From Alistipes sp. (GTDB lineage: Bacteria > Bacteroidota > Bacteroidia > Bacteroidales > Rikenellaceae), in assembly GCA_022511345.1 (NCBI GenBank), contig JAFLRR010000002.1:62001-126000 (forward strand): DNA of 64,000 nucleotides. Direction: 5' to 3'. The translations under genes and the position numbers were made by a program. Positions within the stretch are counted from its first letter, which is position 1; each line of letters starts with the position of its first letter. The notes under the pieces are model-generated. The model had not been told where the DNA came from. It made no database searches and saw only the letters and a list, made by a program, of their open reading frames with translations. Below, in pieces: positions 44,483 through 54,367 of the stretch.

Positions 44483-45076
44483 ATGAGACACAATAAGAAT
44501 TTCAACCATCTCGGCAGACAGGCCGGCCACCGCAAGGCGCTGATGTCGAACATGGCATCGTCGCTGGTGCTGCACAAGCGCATCGAGACCACCGTGGCAA
44601 AGGCCAAGGCGCTGCGCCAGTTCATCGAGCCGCTGGTGACGAAGTCCAAGGAGGATACCACTCACTCGCGTCGTGTGGTCTTCTCGTATCTCAAGCAGAA
44701 GGAGGCCGTTACGGAGCTGTTCCGCACCATCGCGCCCAAGATTGCCAACCGTCCCGGCGGTTACACGCGCATTCTGAAGACGGGATTCCGTCTGGGCGAT
44801 GCTGCCGACATGTGCATCATCGAATTCGTCGACTTCAACGAGGCTTACACCTTCGGTACGACTCCCGCAGCTGCTGCCGAGGCTAAGCCCAAGACCCGCC
44901 GTTCGCGCAAGAGCACGGCCAAGAAGACCGACGCTGTGGAGGATGCAGCCGTTGTCGAGGAGAAGCCCGCAAAGGCTGCTCCCAAGGCCAAGAAGCCCGT
45001 TGCGCCCAAGGCTGCTGCAGCAAAGGCTGCCGCTCCCAAGGCTGTCAAGAAGACCAACGTGGGCAAGAAGATGTAA
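44483..45076 (+). CDS. rplQ: 50S ribosomal protein L17 with long basic tail
   Basis: This 197-residue protein is longer than the ~120-160 usual for L17. Residues 1-~122 are the conserved core ([20 protein letters not shown] at the start). Residues ~125-197 form a low-complexity Ala/Lys/Pro/Val tail resembling histone H1-like tails. Tails of this kind occur in other Bacteroidota L17 proteins. It is the last gene of the ribosomal super-operon and is followed by a strong terminator. Confidence 0.96.
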   Translation: MRHNKNFNHLGRQAGHRKALMSNMASSLVLHKRIETTVAKAKALRQFIEPLVTKSKEDTTHSRRVVFSYLKQKEAVTELFRTIAPKIANRPGGYTRILKTGFRLGDAADMCIIEFVDFNEAYTFGTTPAAAAEAKPKTRRSRKSTAKKTDAVEDAAVVEEKPAKAAPKAKKPVAPKAAAAKAAAPKAVKKTNVGKKM

Positions 45077-45083
45077 TTGCTGA

Positions 45084-45152
45084 GGCGGAGCAGGCTCCGC
45101 TGAAATAGTCGCCGTCGGCGGATGCGTTCGTGCGCATCCGCCGACGCTTTTT
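45084..45152 (+). terminator. Terminator of the ribosomal super-operon
   Basis: A small hairpin (GCGGAG/CTCCGC, 45084-45099) is followed by a perfect 13-bp stem (45114-45126 with 45133-45145) and a T run ending near 45151. Confidence 0.85.
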
Positions 45153-45217
45153 GTCTCAGCCCGCGGCGGGTGGAGACAATATTTGCGTTGCGGAGCCGAT
45201 TTCTCGTTTCTTTTCGC

Positions 45218-45225
45218 TATCTTTG
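45218..45225 (+). promoter_or_regulatory. -7 element of leuS
   Basis: TATCTTTG lies 34 bp before the leuS ATG at 45260. Confidence 0.6.
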
Positions 45226-45259
45226 GACATTGATTCAAAAAACTTTATAATCGCTTTCC

Positions 45260-48013
45260 ATGGAGTACGATTTCAAAAATATCGAGGCCAAATGGCACGA
45301 ACGCTGGCGCGAGCAGAACACCTATCATGTCGAAATAGACGAGTCGAAGCCCAAATTCTATGTCCTGGACATGTTCCCATACCCGTCGGGTGCGGGTCTG
45401 CATGTGGGGCATCCGCTGGGATACATCGCCTCTGACATCTACTCGCGCTACAAGCGCCAGTGCGGATTCAATGTCCTGCACCCCATGGGTTACGATGCAT
45501 TCGGTCTGCCGGCCGAGCAGTATGCCATACAGACGGGACAGCATCCGGCCATAACTACCGAGCAGAACATAGCCCGGTACCGCAGCCAGCTGGACAAGAT
45601 AGGCTTCTCGTTCGACCGCGACCGCGAGGTGCGCACGTGCGACCCCGAGTACTACAAGTGGACGCAGTGGGCATTCCTGAAGATGTTCGACAGCTACTAC
45701 TGCAACGACAGCTGCAAGGCGCGTCCCATAAGCGAGTTGACGGAGCGATTCGAAAAGTGCGGAACCGAGGGCCTGAATGCCGCCTGCACGCACGAACTGC
45801 ACTTCACGGCGGCGGAGTGGGCCTCTATGAGCGAGGCCGAACGGTCGCAGACGCTGATGAACTACCGCCTGGCATACCAGGGCGACACGATGGTCAACTG
45901 GTGTCCCGAGCTGGGTACGGTGCTGGCCAACGACGAGGTCAAGGACGGATTGTCGGTGCGCGGAGGCTATCCCGTGGAGCAGCGCCGGATGCGTCAGTGG
46001 CTGCTGCGCGTGACGGCCTATGCGCAGCGGATGCTGGACGGGCTGGAGAGGCTGGAGTGGAGCGATTCGCTGAAGGAGATTCAGCGCAACTGGATCGGCC
46101 GCTCGACGGGTGCGCAGGTATTCTTCGACATCAAGGACAGCGACCGCAAGCTGGAGATATTCACGACGCGTCCCGACACGATTTTCGGAGTGACATTCAT
46201 GGTCATAGCCCCCGAGCACGAGTGGGTGGGCGAGCTGACGACCGACGAGAACCGTGCGGCGGTCGAGGAGTATGTGGCCGCGTCGAAGAAGCGCTCGGAG
46301 CGCGAGCGCATAGCCGAGACCAAACGTGTGAGCGGCGTGGCGACAGGAAGTTATGCCATAAATCCCTTTACGGGCCGCGAGATTCCGATTTATGTCTCGG
46401 ACTACGTGCTGGCCGGATACGGCACGGGCGCAATCATGGCCGTGCCGGCGCACGACTCGCGCGACTACGCCTTTGCGCGACACTTCGGACTGGAGATAGT
46501 GCCGGTGGTCGAGGGCGGCGATCTGGAGAAGGAGTCATACGACGCCAAGAGCGGACGGATGATAAACTCGGACTTCCTCAACGGCAAGGATGTCAAGGAG
46601 GCAATAGTGGAGATGTTCGCCGAGGTCGAGCGCCGCGGTCTGGGCCGCAAACTCACCAACTACCGCCTGCGCGACGCCATATTCTCGCGCCAGCGATACT
46701 GGGGCGAGCCGTTCCCCGTATATTTCAAGGATGGCGTGGCATATCCGCTGCCAGAGGACAAGCTGCCTCTGGAGCTCCCGCCCGTCAAAGACTTCGGCCC
46801 CACGGCCGAGGGCGAGCCCCCTCTGGCGCGTGTCGAGGGGTGGTGCACCGAGGAGGGTTATCCCTATGAGCTGTCGACAATGCCTGGATTCGCCGGCTCG
46901 TCGGCATACTTCCTGCGCTACATGGATGCGCACAACGACAAGGCTCTCGTGAGCCGCCAGGCCAATGAGTACTGGCGCAATGTGGACCTCTATGTGGGCG
47001 GCATAGAGCATGCAACGGGGCATTTGATGTACTCGCGCTTCTGGAACATGTTCCTCTATGACATGGGATGCATATGCGAGCCCGAGCCGTTCAAGAAACT
47101 CATAAACCAGGGTATGATTCAGGGCCGCTCGAACTTCGTGTACCGCATAGTCGGCACCAACAGATTCGTGTCGGCCGGTCTGCGAGGCGACTATCATACG
47201 CAGGAGATTCATGTCGATGTGAACATAGTCAAAAACGACATCCTCGACCTGGAGGCATTCCGCGCATGGCGTCCGGAGTTCGCCGAGGCCGAGTTCGTGC
47301 TGGAGGATGGAAAGTATGTCTGCGGCTGGGCCGTGGAGAAGATGTCGAAGTCGATGTACAACGTTGTCAACCCCGACTACATAGTCGATACATACGGCGC
47401 CGACACTCTGCGAATGTACGAGATGTTCCTGGGTCCCATCGAGCAGTCGAAGCCGTGGGATACGAACGGAATAGACGGCGTGCACAAGTTCCTGCGCCGA
47501 TTCTGGCGTTCGTTCTTCGACCGCGACACATTCGCCGTAACCGACCAGGCGCCTACGCCCAAGGAGCTCAAGACGCTGCACAAGACAATCAAAAAGGTGC
47601 GCGAGGATATCGAGAACTTCTCGTTCAACACCTCGGTGGCAGCATTCATGATATGCATGAACGAGCTGGGCGAGTGCCGCAAGCGAGCCGTGCTCGAGCC
47701 CCTCACGGCACTGATAGCCCCCTTTGCGCCACACATAGCTGAGGAGCTGTGGGAGCTTCTGGGACATACGGGCAGCGTGTGCGATGCGGCATATCCCGAC
47801 TACGACGAGCAGTATCTGGTCGAGACGGCGTTCGAGTATCCCGTATCAGTCAACGGCAAACTGCGTTTCAAGCGCCAGTATCCGCTGTCGGCGACGGCGG
47901 CAGAAATATCGGCCGACATCGTAAAGACCGAGGAGGCGCAGCGCTGGACTGAGGGCCGCGAGCCGAAGAAGATAATAGTGGTGCCGGGTAAGATAATCAA
48001 TATAGTAATCTGA
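45260..48013 (+). CDS. leuS: Leucyl-tRNA synthetase
   Basis: This 917-residue class I synthetase charges tRNA-Leu. The HIGH-like motif is in '[16 protein letters not shown]' (about 39-54) and KMSKS is in '[10 protein letters not shown]' (about 695). The CP1 editing domain, which removes mischarged Ile or Met, lies between, with the conserved '[13 protein letters not shown]'. The C-terminal anticodon and L-shaped domains follow. Length fits the bacterial enzyme. The secreted hydrolase gene follows after 2 bp, so read-through is likely. Confidence 0.97.
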   Translation: MEYDFKNIEAKWHERWREQNTYHVEIDESKPKFYVLDMFPYPSGAGLHVGHPLGYIASDIYSRYKRQCGFNVLHPMGYDAFGLPAEQYAIQTGQHPAITTEQNIARYRSQLDKIGFSFDRDREVRTCDPEYYKWTQWAFLKMFDSYYCNDSCKARPISELTERFEKCGTEGLNAACTHELHFTAAEWASMSEAERSQTLMNYRLAYQGDTMVNWCPELGTVLANDEVKDGLSVRGGYPVEQRRMRQWLLRVTAYAQRMLDGLERLEWSDSLKEIQRNWIGRSTGAQVFFDIKDSDRKLEIFTTRPDTIFGVTFMVIAPEHEWVGELTTDENRAAVEEYVAASKKRSERERIAETKRVSGVATGSYAINPFTGREIPIYVSDYVLAGYGTGAIMAVPAHDSRDYAFARHFGLEIVPVVEGGDLEKESYDAKSGRMINSDFLNGKDVKEAIVEMFAEVERRGLGRKLTNYRLRDAIFSRQRYWGEPFPVYFKDGVAYPLPEDKLPLELPPVKDFGPTAEGEPPLARVEGWCTEEGYPYELSTMPGFAGSSAYFLRYMDAHNDKALVSRQANEYWRNVDLYVGGIEHATGHLMYSRFWNMFLYDMGCICEPEPFKKLINQGMIQGRSNFVYRIVGTNRFVSAGLRGDYHTQEIHVDVNIVKNDILDLEAFRAWRPEFAEAEFVLEDGKYVCGWAVEKMSKSMYNVVNPDYIVDTYGADTLRMYEMFLGPIEQSKPWDTNGIDGVHKFLRRFWRSFFDRDTFAVTDQAPTPKELKTLHKTIKKVREDIENFSFNTSVAAFMICMNELGECRKRAVLEPLTALIAPFAPHIAEELWELLGHTGSVCDAAYPDYDEQYLVETAFEYPVSVNGKLRFKRQYPLSATAAEISADIVKTEEAQRWTEGREPKKIIVVPGKIINIVI

Positions 48014-48015
48014 TT

Positions 48016-48915
48016 ATGAGACGCATATTACTCTCTATAACGCTCCTTTTCGCCATGGGAACTCTGAGCGCACAGCGCTACGGCGAGGATATGGCCGTAA
48101 AACTCTGGAACAACGACACGGCTCCGCACAGCAACTCTCTCTCGGGAACCGAGGTCGAGGAGGCGCCGCACCGCATAGCTCTGACCACCGAGGCCGAGCT
48201 GTTCATATTCGCAGCTGACCCCGCCAAGGCTTCGGACATGGCCGTGGTGATATGCCCGGGCGGCGGGTATCACCGCCTTTCGATGGACAACGAGGGATTT
48301 CTGATGGCCCGCTGGTTCACCGAGCGAGGCATCACGGCCGCGCTGCTCAAGTACCGCATGCCGGCTGGTCACCCCGAGGTGCCGCTGGAGGATGCCGAGC
48401 TGGCGCTGCGAATAATGAAGGGCCAGACGGCCGGAGTGAAGAACGAGGCGGCTGTGGCTGCAGCCGGAAAATATGCCGCCGGATGCGTCGGAATAGTAGG
48501 CGCCTCGGCCGGAGGACACCTCGCGGCCATGGTCTCGACCATGGGCTCGGTGAGACCCGACTTCTCGGTGTTGTTCTATCCGGTCATAACGGGCGAGACG
48601 GGCAAGTGCCACGCGGGTTCGTTCGACAACCTGCTGGGTCGAGACCGCACGGCAGCGCTTACGGCAATCTACTCGCTCGAGAATCAGGTCGACGGGAAGA
48701 CCCCTCCGGCTATTCTGCTGCTCTCGGACGACGACCGCGGAGTGCCCTCGGTGAGCTCGGTGCGATACTACGAGGCGCTCAAGCAGCACGGAATAGAGGC
48801 CTCGATGCACATCTATCCCTCGGGCGGTCACGGCTGGGGAATGAACGAGAATTTCAGATATCGCGACCAGTGGCGCGCAGCTCTGGAAGAGTGGCTCTCG
48901 CTGCGCAGAAAGTAG
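48016..48915 (+). CDS. Secreted alpha/beta hydrolase (esterase of the acetyl-xylan-esterase-like group)
   Basis: This 299-residue protein has a signal peptide (about 1-19, ending 'GTLSA'). The oxyanion motif is 'CPGGGYHRLS' (80-89), the nucleophile Ser164 is in GASAGG, an acid lies in 'LLSDDDRGVP' (about 238-240), and the catalytic His272 is in 'SGGHGWG'. Similar Bacteroidota proteins deacetylate plant or host glycans, but substrate cannot be told here. It is only 2 bp downstream of leuS, an unlikely functional partner, so the coupling is probably incidental. Confidence 0.85.
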   Translation: MRRILLSITLLFAMGTLSAQRYGEDMAVKLWNNDTAPHSNSLSGTEVEEAPHRIALTTEAELFIFAADPAKASDMAVVICPGGGYHRLSMDNEGFLMARWFTERGITAALLKYRMPAGHPEVPLEDAELALRIMKGQTAGVKNEAAVAAAGKYAAGCVGIVGASAGGHLAAMVSTMGSVRPDFSVLFYPVITGETGKCHAGSFDNLLGRDRTAALTAIYSLENQVDGKTPPAILLLSDDDRGVPSVSSVRYYEALKQHGIEASMHIYPSGGHGWGMNENFRYRDQWRAALEEWLSLRRK

Positions 48916-48931
48916 ATTAGGGGGAGTTGCT

Positions 48932-49315
48932 ATGGCACACCGCTTTTCGATAGAGCTCAGCAGCGACTATGAAGACCGCGGCCGCTATGATGTCAAGATG
49001 TCGTGCGAACTGGCCGATGAGGCGGGCGCACGCATAGGGTTCGTCACCGCGGGCGGCGGCGACGGCGGCGGGGTGAGTCTGGCCGGAGGCGTGAAGCTCG
49101 AGACGGGGCCGTGCAGCGGAGTGAGAGTATTCGTGTATGTCATTCCGCGGCAGCTGCCCGAGCAGAGGCGCGTGAGCACGAAGTATGACTTTCAGATGGT
49201 GCTGTGCGTGCGCTGCGACGGCAAGACGGTGAAAAAGGAGACGGTCGATGTCAACAAATGGGGCGGCGCCTCGGTCGAGAGGGCCTATGTCTCCTCAGGT
49301 CAGGTGAAGGGGTAG
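48932..49315 (+). CDS. Small protein of unknown function
   Basis: This 127-residue protein is not recognised. It has no signal peptide and looks beta-rich, with a glycine-rich turn around residues 40-52 (GGGDGGGV) and alternating hydrophobic strands after it. It follows the hydrolase gene by 16 bp on the same strand and converges with the S4-domain gene: the two stop codons are adjacent (49315/49316). Confidence 0.55.
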   Translation: MAHRFSIELSSDYEDRGRYDVKMSCELADEAGARIGFVTAGGGDGGGVSLAGGVKLETGPCSGVRVFVYVIPRQLPEQRRVSTKYDFQMVLCVRCDGKTVKKETVDVNKWGGASVERAYVSSGQVKG

Positions 49316-49717
49316 CTATTCGTCGTCGTCGCCGTCGTCGAAAAAGATTCCATCCATCAGCGAATCCAGGTCGCGGCGCTCCTTTTTGGTGGGGCGTCCC
49401 GCTCCGCGCTCGCGGAAAACGAAGACGGTTTCGCGCGGCGCGACGAGCTTGTCCAGCTCCGACTGCGGAGTGATGTCGATGCAGTAGGAGGGGACATTCT
49501 TTGCCGGCTGGCGGCTCGACACTAAGTCGATTACCTTGTATGTGAATATGGCCGGGAGGCGCTTGACGGCTATCTGGTCGCCGATTTTAACCTCGCGCGA
49601 GGGCTTGGCGGCCGAACCGTTGACCGTAACCTTGTTGTTGCGCACGGCCTCGGCGGCGTCGCTGCGGGTCTTGAATATGCGGACGGCCCACAGATATTTG
49701 TCCAGACGTACATCCAT
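49316..49717 (-). CDS. S4-domain RNA-binding protein (Hsp15-like)
   Basis: This 133-residue protein is one S4 domain ('MDVRLDKYLWAVRIFKTRSD' then 'VTVNGSAAKPSREVKIGDQI') with an acidic tail. It fits the Hsp15/YrfH family, which binds free 50S subunits carrying nascent chains and helps recycle them. The ATG at 49717 is preferred over one at 49735, because MDVRLDKYLW is the family start. Confidence 0.85.
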   Translation of the reverse strand: MDVRLDKYLWAVRIFKTRSDAAEAVRNNKVTVNGSAAKPSREVKIGDQIAVKRLPAIFTYKVIDLVSSRQPAKNVPSYCIDITPQSELDKLVAPRETVFVFRERGAGRPTKKERRDLDSLMDGIFFDDGDDDE

Positions 49718-49830
49718 GCGGCAAAGATAGCGCATAAAAACGAAAGTTGAAACCCCGCGGCGGCCGGCAGCCGCGAAAAATGGGGCGCGCGGTAGGGCGG
49801 GGCAGGGTTGGCGTTGTCGCGCTTTTTAGC

Positions 49831-49838
49831 TAACTTTG
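49831..49838 (+). promoter_or_regulatory. -7 element of the dipeptidase gene
   Basis: TAACTTTG lies 21 bp before the ATG at 49860. Confidence 0.6.
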
Positions 49839-49859
49839 CGGCAAACAAATTTTAAGGCA

Positions 49860-51317
49860 ATGTCTGAAATAACGAAACTCGAACCGCATGCGGTGTGGAG
49901 CATCTTCGACGAAATCACGAAAGTGCCCCGTCCCTCGAAGAAGGAGGGCAAGATAATCGACTATCTGGTAAGATTCGCCGAGGAGCACGGCCTCGAATGG
50001 CGCAAGGATGCCGTAGGCAACGTGTCGATGCGCAAGCCCGCGACACCGGGTTCGGAAAACAAGCCCACGGTGGTGCTGCAGGCTCATGTGGACATGGTGT
50101 GCGAGAAGAACTCGGATGTGGAGTTCGACTTCGAGAACGACCCCATACGCACGCACATCGACGGCGAATGGGTCAAGGCCGAGGGCACGACGCTCGGCGC
50201 CGACTGCGGAATAGGCATGGCGGCCGCGCTGGCCGTGATGACCGACCCCGACTTGAAGCACGGACCCGTAGAGGCGCTCTTCACGGTCGACGAGGAGACC
50301 GGACTGACGGGCGCATTCGAGCTGGGCGACGGAATGATGACGGGCAAGTACCTCATAAACCTCGATTCGGAGGACGAGGGCGAGATATTCATAGGCTGCG
50401 CGGGCGGAATCGACACCGTGGCGACGTTCCGCTACACCCCCGAACCGGCTCCGGCCGACTACACCTACTACCGCGTAGATGTTTCGGACCTTCAGGGCGG
50501 ACACTCGGGCGACGACATAGACAAGGGCCGCGTGAACTCCAACAAGACCGTAGCGCGCCTGCTGTGGTACGGCATGCAGAGCTTCGACCTGCGTCTGGGG
50601 TATTTCGACGGCGGCAATCTGCGCAATGCCATACCGCGCGAGGCTTATGCCGTGTTCGGCGTGCCGGCGCACCTGAGCAGCGAGTTCGTGAAGGCATTCG
50701 GCCGTTTCAAGGCCGAGCTCGACGCCGAGTTCCGTCACCGAGAGCCCAACTTCGCCATGACGCTCAACGAGATGCCGCAGATAGACACCGTAATAGATGC
50801 AGCCACGCAGCAGGGGCTGGTATATGCCCTGACGGGCGTGCCCAACGGAGTTGTCGCGATGTCGTTCGCCGTGCCGGGCCTGGTCGAGACCTCGACTAAC
50901 CTGGCTTCGGTGAAGTTCACGGGCGACAACTGCATAACGGTAACCTCGTCGCAGCGTTCGTCGCTCGAGAGCGCCAAGATATATGTCATGCAGATGGTCG
51001 AGTCGGTGTTCACACTGGCGGGTGCCGACGTGGCGCACTCGGACGGATATCCCGGCTGGACTCCAGACCCCGACTCGGTGCTGCTGAAGCAGACGGTCGA
51101 GACATACCGCGAGCTGTTCGGCACGGAGCCCAAGGTGCGGGCGATACATGCCGGTCTGGAGTGCGGTCTGTTCTTAGACAAGTATCCCGGGCTGGAGATG
51201 GTGTCGTTCGGACCCACGCTGCGCGGAGTGCACTCGCCCGACGAGCGGCTCGAGATAGCCACGGTGCCCAAGTTCTGGCTGCTGCTTACCGAGCTGCTGC
51301 GCCGGATAGGGGAGTAG
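49860..51317 (+). CDS. pepD: Aminoacyl-histidine dipeptidase (M20 family, PepD-like)
   Basis: This 485-residue cytoplasmic metallopeptidase splits Xaa-His and other dipeptides. Metal ligands are in 'VLQAHVDMVCEK' (His), 'LGADCGIGMA' (Asp), 'DEETGLTGA' (catalytic Glu pair), 'LDSEDEGE' (Asp), and a C-terminal His in 'LRGVHSPDERL'. The M20 dimerization domain is inserted in the middle. The ATG at 49860 gives MSEITKLEPH; an earlier start at 49836 lies over the promoter. It is a single-gene unit ended by a shared terminator. Confidence 0.92.
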   Translation: MSEITKLEPHAVWSIFDEITKVPRPSKKEGKIIDYLVRFAEEHGLEWRKDAVGNVSMRKPATPGSENKPTVVLQAHVDMVCEKNSDVEFDFENDPIRTHIDGEWVKAEGTTLGADCGIGMAAALAVMTDPDLKHGPVEALFTVDEETGLTGAFELGDGMMTGKYLINLDSEDEGEIFIGCAGGIDTVATFRYTPEPAPADYTYYRVDVSDLQGGHSGDDIDKGRVNSNKTVARLLWYGMQSFDLRLGYFDGGNLRNAIPREAYAVFGVPAHLSSEFVKAFGRFKAELDAEFRHREPNFAMTLNEMPQIDTVIDAATQQGLVYALTGVPNGVVAMSFAVPGLVETSTNLASVKFTGDNCITVTSSQRSSLESAKIYVMQMVESVFTLAGADVAHSDGYPGWTPDPDSVLLKQTVETYRELFGTEPKVRAIHAGLECGLFLDKYPGLEMVSFGPTLRGVHSPDERLEIATVPKFWLLLTELLRRIGE

Positions 51318-51330
51318 GGGCTATGGACAC

Positions 51331-51369
51331 AAAAAAGAGGCGGACGGGATAACCGTCCGCCTCTTTTTT
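51331..51369. terminator. Bidirectional terminator between pepD and prs
   Basis: A perfect 17-bp stem (51331-51347 with 51353-51369) with a 5-nt loop begins with six A and ends with six T, so it serves both convergent genes. Confidence 0.92.
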
Positions 51370-51385
51370 CGCTCACTCGGGGTGG

Positions 51386-52327
51386 CTACTTGAAGAATAT
51401 CGACGAAATCTCCTTGTAGTTGTGCACCCGCTCGATGACGTTTGCGAATATGTCGGCAACCGACAGCACCGTGAACTTGCTGGTGTCCTTGTCGGGGTTG
51501 AGAGGTATGGTGTCGGTTACGATCACCTCCTGCAGGGCGCTGGCGTTGATGCGCTCGTAGGCCTCGCCCGAAAGCACGGGGTGGGTTATGGCCGCACGCA
51601 CGCTCTTGGCGCCGCGGGCCATGAGCATATCGGCTGCCATGCAGATGGTGCCGGCCGTGTCGATCATGTCGTCTACGATGATGATGTTGCGGCCCTCGAC
51701 GTCGCCTATGGCGGTCATCTTGCCGACCACATTGGCCTTGGCTCTCTCCTTGTGCGATATGATAATCGGCGTCTGCAGATGCTTGGCATAGGAGTTGGCA
51801 CGCTTGGCACCGCCCATGTCGGGTGCAGCTATCGACAGGTCCTCGATGCCCAGGCCCTTGATGTAGGGAACGAATATTCCGCTGGCATAGAGCGCGTCGA
51901 CGGGAACATCGAAGAATCCCTGAATCTGGTCGGCATGCAGGTCCATGGTCATTATGCGGTCCACGCCGGCTGCCACCAGCATGTTGGCAACGAGTTTGGC
52001 GCCGATGGGTACGCGCGGACGGTCCTTGCGGTCCTGCCGCGCCCAGCCGAAGTAGGGCATAACGGCTATCACCTGATGAGCCGAAGCACGCCGGGCTGCG
52101 TCGACCATCATCAGAAGCTCCATGAGGTTCTCCGTGGGCGGGAATGTCGACTGGATGATGAAGACCGTGCAGCCTCGAATCGACTCGTTGAAGCTGGGCT
52201 GAAACTCGCCGTCGCTGAACTTGAGAATCTCCGAGTCGCCGAGTTTGGTTCCGTAGCTGGCGACGATTTTCTCGGCCAGATACCTCGAGCATCTGCCGGA
52301 GAAGAATTTGATTTTGTGGATAGCCAT
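51386..52327 (-). CDS. prs: Ribose-phosphate pyrophosphokinase
   Basis: This 313-residue enzyme makes PRPP from ribose 5-phosphate and ATP. It has 'FSDGEFQPSFNESIRG' (ribose-phosphate loop), 'YFGWARQDRKDRPRVPIGAK' (ATP-binding flexible loop), 'TMDLHADQIQGFFD' and the PRPP-binding 'NIIIVDDMIDTAGTIC'. The ATG at 52327 gives MAIHKIKFFSGRCS; the longer frame would cross the promoter. Confidence 0.97.
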   Translation of the reverse strand: MAIHKIKFFSGRCSRYLAEKIVASYGTKLGDSEILKFSDGEFQPSFNESIRGCTVFIIQSTFPPTENLMELLMMVDAARRASAHQVIAVMPYFGWARQDRKDRPRVPIGAKLVANMLVAAGVDRIMTMDLHADQIQGFFDVPVDALYASGIFVPYIKGLGIEDLSIAAPDMGGAKRANSYAKHLQTPIIISHKERAKANVVGKMTAIGDVEGRNIIIVDDMIDTAGTICMAADMLMARGAKSVRAAITHPVLSGEAYERINASALQEVIVTDTIPLNPDKDTSKFTVLSVADIFANVIERVHNYKEISSIFFK

Positions 52328-52350
52328 GTAAGTCGCGGGTTTTACGGATG

Positions 52351-52358
52351 CAAAAATA
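52351..52358 (-). promoter_or_regulatory. -7 element of prs
   Basis: The minus strand reads TATTTTTG, 23 bp before the prs ATG. Confidence 0.5.
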
Positions 52359-52457
52359 AGAAAAGAAATGATAAAAGAGCCATGTCGGGGCAATAAATTG
52401 CGCCGGCGGTCGGTATGTTCCGCCGGCGCATGGCGCGATGTCTCTGCAACGGGCTAT

Positions 52458-52832
52458 TTATTTTACGGCTATGGCGTCTATCTCGACCAGGGCGCCCATG
52501 GGCAGGCGTGCCACCTGGTAGCAGACGCGGGCGGGCTTGTCGCCGGTGAAGAATTCGGCGTAGACGCCGTTCATGGCTGCAAAATCGTTCATGTCGGCAA
52601 GCAGCACGGTGGTCTTGACCACGTCGCCAAGCTCATAGCCAGCCTCGGACAGGATGGCACGGATGTTCTGGAGCGAGCGGCGCGTCTGGGACTCGATGCC
52701 GTCGGCCATGTTGCCGGTCGAGGCGTCGATAGGCAGCTGTCCAGATACGTAGAGGGTGTCGCCGGCAGCGATGGCCTGTGAGTAGGGCCCTACGGCCTTG
52801 GGAGCCTCGGGCGAGGATATGACTCTTTTCAT
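52458..52832 (-). CDS. RidA-family deaminase
   Basis: This 124-residue protein of the YjgF/YER057c/UK114 family hydrolyses reactive enamine/imine intermediates from PLP enzymes. It has 'AVGPYSQAI', 'LYVSGQLPID' and the C-terminal signature 'KPARVCYQVARLPMGALVEI', including the substrate-binding arginine. The ATG at 52832 gives MKRVISSPEAPK and sits 17 bp after a -7 element. Confidence 0.93.
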   Translation of the reverse strand: MKRVISSPEAPKAVGPYSQAIAAGDTLYVSGQLPIDASTGNMADGIESQTRRSLQNIRAILSEAGYELGDVVKTTVLLADMNDFAAMNGVYAEFFTGDKPARVCYQVARLPMGALVEIDAIAVK

Positions 52833-52849
52833 AGATGTGTTGTTTTGCA

Positions 52850-52857
52850 CAAAGTTA
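52850..52857 (-). promoter_or_regulatory. -7 element of the RidA-family gene
   Basis: The minus strand reads TAACTTTG, 17 bp before the ATG at 52832. Confidence 0.6.
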
Positions 52858-52882
52858 GGAAAATAAACGACTCGCCGCAACG

Positions 52883-52911
52883 AAAAACGGGACTCCCGAA
52901 GGAAGTCCCGT
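52883..52911 (-). terminator. Terminator of the OmpA-family gene
   Basis: ACGGGACT (52887-52894) pairs with AGTCCCGT (52904-52911). On the minus strand the stem is followed by a short T run (complement of 52883-52887). Confidence 0.7.
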
Positions 52912-52934
52912 CAAAGTAGCTTTTCGAGCGGATA

Positions 52935-54092
52935 TTACTCGATGAACACGCAGCGGTTGAGCGCGGGGTCGTCGAAACGGTTGTTCTCGTCGCCGACAGC
53001 CTTCTTGACCAGGCGGTTAGCCGGGATGTTGTACTTGTTTACGAGGATGTCGTAAACGTACTGCATGCGCTTCTCGCTCAGCTCCTTGTTGATCTGCGCC
53101 GTGCCGGTTGCCTTGTCAGCCGAGCCGGTGATGGTGAAGGTCTTGGTGCTGTTGGTGCTGATAGCGTGCTTTACGTAGAAGTCGAGGTTGGTCAGCTCCT
53201 TGCTGTCGAGGGTAGCCTTGCCGATGGGGAAGAAGAGTACCACGGGAGTGGGCTCGTGAGTCTCGACGGTGTTGGTTACGGTCACAGTCTCGGTCTGAGG
53301 CTTGCGGTTGCGCAGCTCCTCGTTCTCGGCCTTGAGCTTCTCGATCTCGTTGAGGTAGGTCGAGTAGTCGGGAACTACGGGAGCCTTGGCACGGCTGAAG
53401 TTGCTGCGGTTGAACTTGAACGCGAGACCTGCGGTAACCGAGGTCATGCCCTCGCCGCGGCAGCCTGATATAACGCCGTCGAAGCGGTCAGCTACGAAGA
53501 GCTGGCGAACCTCGAGGGTCAGGTCTACGACCTTGCCCAGGCGGATGGTGTTCAACAGACCGATCGAACCTGCAGGCTCATTGTCGCGAGCGCTGCCGCC
53601 GTCCCACGAGAAGGAACGTGCCCAGCCCAGACCGCCGAAGAGGATGAAGTTCCAGGTGCGGGTCTCCTTGTAGCCGCCGATGGCGTGCGAGAGGTTCCAC
53701 ATTGCGTCGATATGGAGGTACGATACGCCGAACTTCTCCTTGAATGCGTTGCCGGCAGCCTTACCGGCAGCGTACATCGACTGATAGCCGGTGTAGCCCT
53801 TGGCAGTTACGCCCGACCAGCCGATACGTGCACCGACGCTGGGGGTGATCCACTTGCCGATGTTGATGTCGAGGGCTCCGCCTATACGGTCGCTTCCGTG
53901 CGAGTCGAAATCGCCTTCGTAAACGTTGATACCGCCTGCTACTCCGATGAAGATGTTGTCGAAGAAACCGTTGGTTTCATACGGGCCTCGAACGATCTTG
54001 TTGTTCTCGTCGCGGTTGCCATTCTCCTGAGCCGAAACGCCGAGCACGGTGAATGCCAGCAGCGCGGCCAAAAGGGTCAATTTTCTTTTCAT
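52935..54092 (-). CDS. OmpA-family outer-membrane protein
   Basis: This 385-residue protein has a signal peptide (about 1-21, ending GVSAQ), an eight-strand beta-barrel-like region (about 40-240), a short coiled coil ('YLNEIEKLKAENEELRNRK', ~255-275), and an OmpA C-terminal domain (~290-385). The domain's 'LFFPIGKATLDSKEL' and 'ITGSADKATGTAQINKELSE' fit peptidoglycan binding. The role is anchoring the outer membrane to the cell wall. It probably is a major outer-membrane protein, since it has a strong isolated promoter and terminator. Confidence 0.9.
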   Translation of the reverse strand: MKRKLTLLAALLAFTVLGVSAQENGNRDENNKIVRGPYETNGFFDNIFIGVAGGINVYEGDFDSHGSDRIGGALDINIGKWITPSVGARIGWSGVTAKGYTGYQSMYAAGKAAGNAFKEKFGVSYLHIDAMWNLSHAIGGYKETRTWNFILFGGLGWARSFSWDGGSARDNEPAGSIGLLNTIRLGKVVDLTLEVRQLFVADRFDGVISGCRGEGMTSVTAGLAFKFNRSNFSRAKAPVVPDYSTYLNEIEKLKAENEELRNRKPQTETVTVTNTVETHEPTPVVLFFPIGKATLDSKELTNLDFYVKHAISTNSTKTFTITGSADKATGTAQINKELSEKRMQYVYDILVNKYNIPANRLVKKAVGDENNRFDDPALNRCVFIE

Positions 54093-54147
54093 AAATCTTT
54101 GTAATTAATAATGTAATGTTTCCTTTCCGTATGCGTCTGAAAACAGA

Positions 54148-54155
54148 CAAATGTA
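54148..54155 (-). promoter_or_regulatory. -7 element of the OmpA-family gene
   Basis: The minus strand reads TACATTTG, 55 bp before the ATG at 54092. Confidence 0.55.
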
Positions 54156-54288
54156 CAAATTCGGCACAAATTTAGCTAAAAAAAACGACAACGCCAAAAC
54201 ATTCAGCTTTATCTGCTGAGGCTGCCGACAGGCTGCCGCAGTGCGAAAAGAAATGCGCCTCAGAGGTCGCTGTTTGGCATTTTATGCC

Positions 54289-54296
54289 TATATTTG
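54289..54296 (+). promoter_or_regulatory. -7 element of the META-domain gene
   Basis: TATATTTG is a full consensus match 71 bp before the ATG at 54368. Confidence 0.6.
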
Positions 54297-54367
54297 CACT
54301 CCCGAACCGCCGGCGGACGGATGCGGCGGAAAATTTGTTGACAATAAACCGATAATATTTTTTTGTT

